From assembly GCA_025965895.1 (NCBI GenBank), contig JAOPWC010000135.1, positions 1 through 64,000 of the forward strand: a stretch of DNA of 64,000 nt, written 5' to 3'. Shown here piece by piece: positions 60,253 through 64,000 of the stretch (the first letter of the stretch is position 1; every line of letters starts with the position of its first letter). The position numbers were made by a program, and so were the translations under genes. The DNA comes from Mycobacterium sp. (GTDB taxonomy: Bacteria; Actinomycetota; Actinomycetes; Mycobacteriales; Mycobacteriaceae). The notes below the pieces were generated by a model, which was not told the origin of the DNA, searched no databases, and saw only the letters and a list, made by a program, of their open reading frames with translations.

Positions 60253-61124
60253 GCCAGCCCCCTCACCGTTCGCGTCGGTGGACGCACGCCCTGAATCGCC
60301 GCAACCATGTCCAGCACCCGGCGAGTGTGCCCGACCTCGTGAACCCGGAACATCCGCACCCCGGCTGCGGCCGCTAAAGCGGTCGCGGCGAGAGTGCCTT
60401 CCAGGCGCTCGGTCAAACCCACACCCAAAGTCTCCCCGACGAAGTCCTTGTTGCTCAGCGCCATCAGCACCGGCCATCCGGTGTTAACAAGATCTTTTAC
60501 GTGGTGCAACAAAGCGAGCCCGTGGAAGGTGTTTTTGCCGAAGTCGTGTGTCGGGTCGATGAGGATCGCGTTGCGCGACACCCCGGCCGCGACCGCCCGG
60601 TCGGCCGCCGCGGTCACCTCGGCGATGACGTCGTCGACCACCCCGCGCACGCTGGTGCCGTAGCTGACCCGAAACGGACGGGTGCGCGGCGACGCACCGC
60701 CGGTGTGCGAGCACACCAGGCCCGCGCCGAACTCGGCGGCCACTTCCGGCAGCCCTGGATCGGCGCCGCCCCAGGTGTCGTTGATCAGGTCCGCACCCGC
60801 CGCGCAGGCCTGCTTGGCCACCGCCACCCGCCAGGTGTCCACGCTGATCACCTGGTCCGGGTAGGTGCCACGGATCCACTCGATGAACGGCACGACCCGA
60901 GCGATTTCCTCGTCGCTGTCGACGGCCTCGCCGGGGCCGGCCTTGACCCCACCGACGTCGACGACGTCCGCGCCCTCGGCCACCGCCCTGTTCACGGCGG
61001 CCTTCGCCGCGTCATCGCTGAACGTGGCGCCGCGGTCGTAGAACGAGTCCGGCGTGCGGTTGACGATCGCCATGATCAGCGCGCGATCGTCGGCCACCGC
61101 CCTCCCCCAGAATGTGGACTGCAC
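60249..61124 (-). CDS. folP2: Dihydropteroate synthase homologue FolP2
   Basis: A 291-residue TIM-barrel pterin-binding protein: MAIVNRTPDSFYDRGATFSD, VDVGGVKAGPGEAVDSDEE, ISVDTWRVAVAKQACAAGAD, LINDTWGG and LIDPTHDFGKNTFHGLAL. Compared with FolP1-type enzymes the first motif lacks the usual N-x-TPDSFSDGG wording (here YDRGATF) and GAKSTRPG is replaced by GGVKAGPG. That fits earlier reports that mycobacterial FolP2 is not an active dihydropteroate synthase. It is co-translated with gpgS, so a role near methylglucose-lipopolysaccharide synthesis is possible but unproven. Confidence 0.9.
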   Translation of the reverse strand: MQSTFWGRAVADDRALIMAIVNRTPDSFYDRGATFSDDAAKAAVNRAVAEGADVVDVGGVKAGPGEAVDSDEEIARVVPFIEWIRGTYPDQVISVDTWRVAVAKQACAAGADLINDTWGGADPGLPEVAAEFGAGLVCSHTGGASPRTRPFRVSYGTSVRGVVDDVIAEVTAAADRAVAAGVSRNAILIDPTHDFGKNTFHGLALLHHVKDLVNTGWPVLMALSNKDFVGETLGVGLTERLEGTLAATALAAAAGVRMFRVHEVGHTRRVLDMVAAIQGVRPPTRTVRGLA

Positions 61125-61163
61125 GCCCTCCAGCGTGCCAGGTCTGCGGTCAGACGCCGGGCC

Positions 61164-62993
61164 TCAGCCCGTGGGGACCTTGCCCTCTTTCACCTCGTTG
61201 GGGTACTCGTCGTAGTACTCGACGTAGCCTTCGTCGCGTCCCTTGAGGACGTAGATCGGATCCTCGACGTCCGGCCCGTAGCCCTGATTGCGCAGATCGA
61301 CCTTCTTGCTCTTGAACGTCGACGTGTGCTCCAGCTCTTTCATGATGCGGACGAACAGCGGCACCGCGTAGCTGGGGAGATTCTCGTACCCGGTCTTGCC
61401 GAGTGACTCGCCGTCGAACTCTGCGCCCTCCTTCAGCACCACGGCGGCCATCCCGGCCCGGCCGCCGGTGCCTTCGACCTCGACGCCGTAAACCGTGCAT
61501 TCCTCGATGTTGGGGTCGTTGGACACGGCCGCCTCGACTTGGGTGGTCGCGACGTTCTCGCCCTTCCATCGGAAGGTGTCCCCCAGCCGGTCGGTGAAGG
61601 CGGCGTGGCCGAAACCCTGCGGTTGCATCAGGTCGCCGGTGTTGAACCAGACGTCACCCTTGCGGAACGCGTCGCGCACCAGCTTCTTTTCGGTGGCTTC
61701 CTTGTCCGTGTAGCCGTCGAACGGCTGGAAGGTGCTGACCTTGCTCAACAGCAGACCGGGCTGGCCGTCGCGGACTTTGCGCACGCGCCCGTTCTTGTCA
61801 CGCACCGGGTCGCCGCTCTCGGGGTCGTACTCGACGAACGCCACCGGTGTCGGGCAGACGCCGGCGCTCTTGGGCACGTTCAACACGTTGACGAACGCGG
61901 TGTTGCCTTCGCTGGCCGCGTAGAACTCGCAGACGCGCTTGATGCCGAACCGCGTGGTGAACTCGTCCCAGATGGACGGCCGCAATCCGTTGCCGGCGAT
62001 CACCCGGATGTTGTGCTTGCGATCGGTCGGCTTCTCGGGCTGGTTCAGCAGGTAGGCGCATACCTCGCCGATGTAGATGAACGCGGTGGCGTCGTGCTTG
62101 ATCACCTCGTCCCAGAATCGGGACGCGGAGAACGACTTGCCCAGCGCCAACGTGGCGCCGGCGCTGACCACCGACGACACCGCGACCGTGAGCGCGTTGT
62201 TGTGGTACAGCGGCAGGGGGCAGTACAGCGTGTCGCTGCTCTTCAGTCGCATGCCCAGAGCGCCGAACCCGGCCAGCGCGCGAAGCCAGCGGTAGTGGGT
62301 CATCACGCTGGCCTTGGGCATGCCCGTCGTGCCCGAGGTGAAGATGTAGAACGCCTTGTCCTTGGCCAGCACCGACGACGTCACCGCCGGATTTTCGGTG
62401 GGGGCGTCGGCGGCCAGCCGCTCGAGCTCGTCGACGGGCAGCGTGTCGGCTACCTTGGCGCCGGCCTCCTCGACCTCCTTGAGCAGGTCTTCCTCACCGA
62501 TCAGCACCTTGGCGTCGAGCAGGCCGATGCTGTGTTCGAGCACATTGCCATGCTGGTTGTAGTTCAGCATCCCCGCGATGGCGCCGAGCTTGACGACGGC
62601 GAGCATCAGCATCACCGCGCGCGGCGAGTTCTTCACCAAGATGCCGACGACATCGCCGCGTCCGACGCCGCGGATGGCCAGCGCCGCCGCGTACCGGTTG
62701 GCGGTCTCATTGGCGTCCCGGTAGCTGACGGTCTCGTCCTCGAACTTGATGAACGGGTGATCGCCGTACTGGGAGGCGCGTTCCTGGAAAACCTTGCCGA
62801 TCGATGTCTTCGCCGACGGCAGGGCCAGAAATCCGGTGACCATGCCCCGCAGGATCGCGGGAGTGTCCATGAGTACACCCGGCAGTCGGCTCGCGATATC
62901 GGTCAGGCCGACGTGGACCTTCTTTGCTTCCGCCTGGTCATCGCCGGGTGCCTGTTCTTCGGCGGCCTGCTTCTCGTCCATCTTCTCAGCCAT
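61164..62993 (-). CDS. fadD6: Long-chain acyl-CoA synthetase FadD6
   Basis: About 609 residues from ATG 62993; 62981 and 63035 are alternatives. It is an ANL-superfamily AMP-forming ligase with P-loop YIFTSGTTGMPKASVMTH (about 255-272). FYAASEGNTAFVN, then WFNTGDLMQPQGFGHAAFTD and RLGDTFRWKGENVATTQVEA form the C-terminal hinge and lid. The YAASEGN form and the length are typical of the FATP/very-long-chain subgroup. It activates fatty acids to acyl-CoA, possibly with uptake. The charged N-terminal extension (MDEKQAAEEQAPGDDQAEAK) is extra. It sits upstream of folP2 with a 39-bp gap. Confidence 0.92.
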   Translation of the reverse strand: MAEKMDEKQAAEEQAPGDDQAEAKKVHVGLTDIASRLPGVLMDTPAILRGMVTGFLALPSAKTSIGKVFQERASQYGDHPFIKFEDETVSYRDANETANRYAAALAIRGVGRGDVVGILVKNSPRAVMLMLAVVKLGAIAGMLNYNQHGNVLEHSIGLLDAKVLIGEEDLLKEVEEAGAKVADTLPVDELERLAADAPTENPAVTSSVLAKDKAFYIFTSGTTGMPKASVMTHYRWLRALAGFGALGMRLKSSDTLYCPLPLYHNNALTVAVSSVVSAGATLALGKSFSASRFWDEVIKHDATAFIYIGEVCAYLLNQPEKPTDRKHNIRVIAGNGLRPSIWDEFTTRFGIKRVCEFYAASEGNTAFVNVLNVPKSAGVCPTPVAFVEYDPESGDPVRDKNGRVRKVRDGQPGLLLSKVSTFQPFDGYTDKEATEKKLVRDAFRKGDVWFNTGDLMQPQGFGHAAFTDRLGDTFRWKGENVATTQVEAAVSNDPNIEECTVYGVEVEGTGGRAGMAAVVLKEGAEFDGESLGKTGYENLPSYAVPLFVRIMKELEHTSTFKSKKVDLRNQGYGPDVEDPIYVLKGRDEGYVEYYDEYPNEVKEGKVPTG

Positions 62994-63060
62994 GCGATCG
63001 TGTTCCCCCTCACAGTCGGGCGCAAACTGGCGCACAGCCTAACGCTGATTGTGACCAGCT

Positions 63061-63639
63061 TTACTCGCTGGGGGCACAAGCGGCCAGAGCATCGTCGACC
63101 TGTTGGACCACGACGAGCCGCGCCAGCCCCAGCGGATGCACGTAGCCGGAGTCCACCAGCCCCTCCAACCAGCTCAGCAAACCGTCGTAGTGGCCGTCGG
63201 GGTCCAGCACGACCACCGGCTTCTCATGCATGCCGAGGTAGCCGGCGGTCCAGGTCTCGAAGAGCTCCTCGAGCGTGCCGATGCCGCCGGGCAGCGCGAG
63301 AAACGCATCGGCGCGCTCCTCCATCACCTGTTTGCGTTCGCGCATCGTGTCGGTCACGATCAGCTCGTCGGCGTCGACGTCGGCCATCTCCCGGTGGACG
63401 AGCGCCTTCGGGATCACGCCGACGGTGTGTCCGTTGTGGGCGCGGGCGCCGGTGGCCAACGCGCCCATCGCCGAGACGTTGCCGCCGCCGGAGACCAGCG
63501 TCCACCCGCGGTCGGCGATCGACTCGCCGACCGTCGCGGCCAGCCTGAGTAGTTCCGGGTGGGTGGGGCCGGACGCGCAGTACACGCAGACCGCCCATTC
63601 CGTTTGGGTACTAGATGCGGTCCCGGACACAGTCGCCAA
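63061..63639 (-). CDS. LOG-family cytokinin-riboside-monophosphate phosphoribohydrolase (Rv1205-like)
   Basis: 192 residues with the Rossmann-like lysine-decarboxylase-like (TIGR00730) fold. Motifs are VYCASGPTHPELLRLA, SGGGNVSAMGALATGA and the catalytic pair MRERKQVM and LPGGIGTLEELFETW. These enzymes release free cytokinin bases or, more broadly, hydrolyse nucleoside 5'-monophosphates. In M. tuberculosis Rv1205 makes cytokinins, whose breakdown aldehydes harm proteasome mutants. It is upstream of fadD6 on the same strand and divergent from the ATPase regulator by 11 bp. Confidence 0.92.
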   Translation of the reverse strand: MATVSGTASSTQTEWAVCVYCASGPTHPELLRLAATVGESIADRGWTLVSGGGNVSAMGALATGARAHNGHTVGVIPKALVHREMADVDADELIVTDTMRERKQVMEERADAFLALPGGIGTLEELFETWTAGYLGMHEKPVVVLDPDGHYDGLLSWLEGLVDSGYVHPLGLARLVVVQQVDDALAACAPSE

Positions 63640-63650
63640 CGTAGCGCCCT

Positions 63651-64000
63651 ATGATCCGGCGAGTGCCTGCCCATTGGCTGACCGCGCCCGACGAAGGGTC
63701 ACTGGAGCAGCTCGTCGCCGGCCTGGCTGACGACGAGCGGGCCGGGGCTGTGCTGGTGGGACCCGTCGGCGTGGGCAAGACCCAGTTGGCTGACATCGCC
63801 GCGGAACGCTTCACCGATGCAAATCCCTCCGCCCAGATGGCGCGGGTCGTGGGCACGGCGTCGTCGCGCACCGTGCCATTCGGCGCGTTCGCGCATCTGA
63901 TCGAGGTCGCCGGTGCCGGGAAGACGACCGAGCTGCTGCGGGCAGCGCGGGCATCGTTGCGGCGCGCCGATGGTGACGAGCTGCTCATCGTGGTCGACGA
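63651..64000 (+). CDS. P-loop ATPase-type regulator (LuxR/STAND-like), N-terminal part (runs off the right edge)
   Basis: From ATG 63651 (or GTG 63663) the frame is open to the end of the window, about 116 residues. It shows Walker A VLVGPVGVGKTQLADIAA and a Walker B-like ELLIVVDD at the very end. Between them ARVVGTASSRTVPFGAFAHL is a stretch common in mycobacterial LuxR-type ATPase regulators. The C-terminal effector or DNA-binding domain lies outside the window, so the class assignment is tentative. Position matches the Rv1204c area. Confidence 0.7.
   Translation, partial: MIRRVPAHWLTAPDEGSLEQLVAGLADDERAGAVLVGPVGVGKTQLADIAAERFTDANPSAQMARVVGTASSRTVPFGAFAHLIEVAGAGKTTELLRAARASLRRADGDELLIVVD

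Noticed and set aside
61539..63548. A 669-codon plus-strand frame over fadD6 and the LOG gene
   Set aside because: Composition is typical of antisense frames in GC-rich DNA and it opposes two well-recognised genes.

Overview
The window is about 64 kb of high-GC actinobacterial chromosome, and its gene content is mycobacterial, most likely a rapidly growing Mycolicibacterium-type species. I compared it from memory with Mycobacterium tuberculosis; no search was run. The gene order closely mirrors the M. tuberculosis block from about Rv1264 (left end) to Rv1204c (right end). Recognisable orthologues are the acid-regulated adenylate cyclase, HIT protein, udgB, tap, cyp130, deaD, lprE, kgd, lpqZ, mdh, corA, lpqY-sugABC, mrp, tatB, htrA, rseA, sigE, glgC, glgA/glgM, tagA, gpgS, folP2, fadD6 and a LOG-family protein. 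There are no rRNA or tRNA genes, insertion sequences, prophages or CRISPR arrays.

Layout. Positions 1-5.3 kb: the start of a DUF222/13E12-type HNH protein running off the left edge, two DnaA-box-like nonamers, an AraC regulator / hypoxanthine-DNA glycosylase / adenylate cyclase cluster, a dead VOC-family gene, a HIT hydrolase, a DDN-like F420 protein and a luciferase-like monooxygenase. 5.3-14.4 kb: udgB, the Tap efflux pump, a GlcD-like FAD oxidase, CYP130 with its TetR partner, an acyltransferase-3 protein, the DEAD-box helicase and the LprE lipoprotein. 14.4-22.8 kb: a 1149-residue RecB-like nuclease fused to a superfamily-1 helicase, a second GlcD-like oxidase, a PadR-controlled DHA2 efflux pump and a membrane protein.

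22.8-42.4 kb is the central-carbon and transport block: Kgd, an SDR, LpqZ, malic enzyme, malate dehydrogenase, CorA, the trehalose importer LpqY-SugABC followed by a suppressor-of-fused protein, a malyl-CoA-lyase-like enzyme, and an MgtE-N/CBS protein with a DUF1003 partner. 42.4-50 kb is the envelope-stress block: lytic transglycosylase-like protein, Mrp, TatB, HtrA, RseA, SigE, an O-methyltransferase and a frameshifted STAS-domain gene. 50-55.5 kb: a TetR-ABC exporter operon and a CocE-type hydrolase. 55.6-64 kb: the alpha-glucan genes glgC and glgM (divergent), a DUF3117 protein, tagA, a DivIVA-like protein, gpgS, folP2, fadD6, a LOG protein, and the start of an ATPase-type regulator running off the right edge.

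Functional links. Kgd, malic enzyme, malate dehydrogenase and the malyl-CoA-lyase-like enzyme all sit around the 2-oxoglutarate/malate node. LpqY-SugABC (trehalose recovery), GlgC and GlgM feed the maltose-1-phosphate/alpha-glucan pathway, and GpgS makes the precursor of methylglucose lipopolysaccharide. SigE-RseA-HtrA is the envelope-stress circuit, with TatB downstream.

The least expected feature is the number of short tandem duplications, several of them in-frame inside genes. They comprise a 33-bp repeat tail on SugC, a 4 x 30-bp repeat in the N-terminus of the transglycosylase-like protein, a 2 x 30-bp repeat at the start of the DHA2 pump, an 18-bp-period repeat at the malic enzyme start, a 5 x 13-bp array before the TetR-ABC operon, and a 55-bp-period duplication of the kgd stop region. 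Three genes are visibly broken (VOC, DUF4190, STAS).
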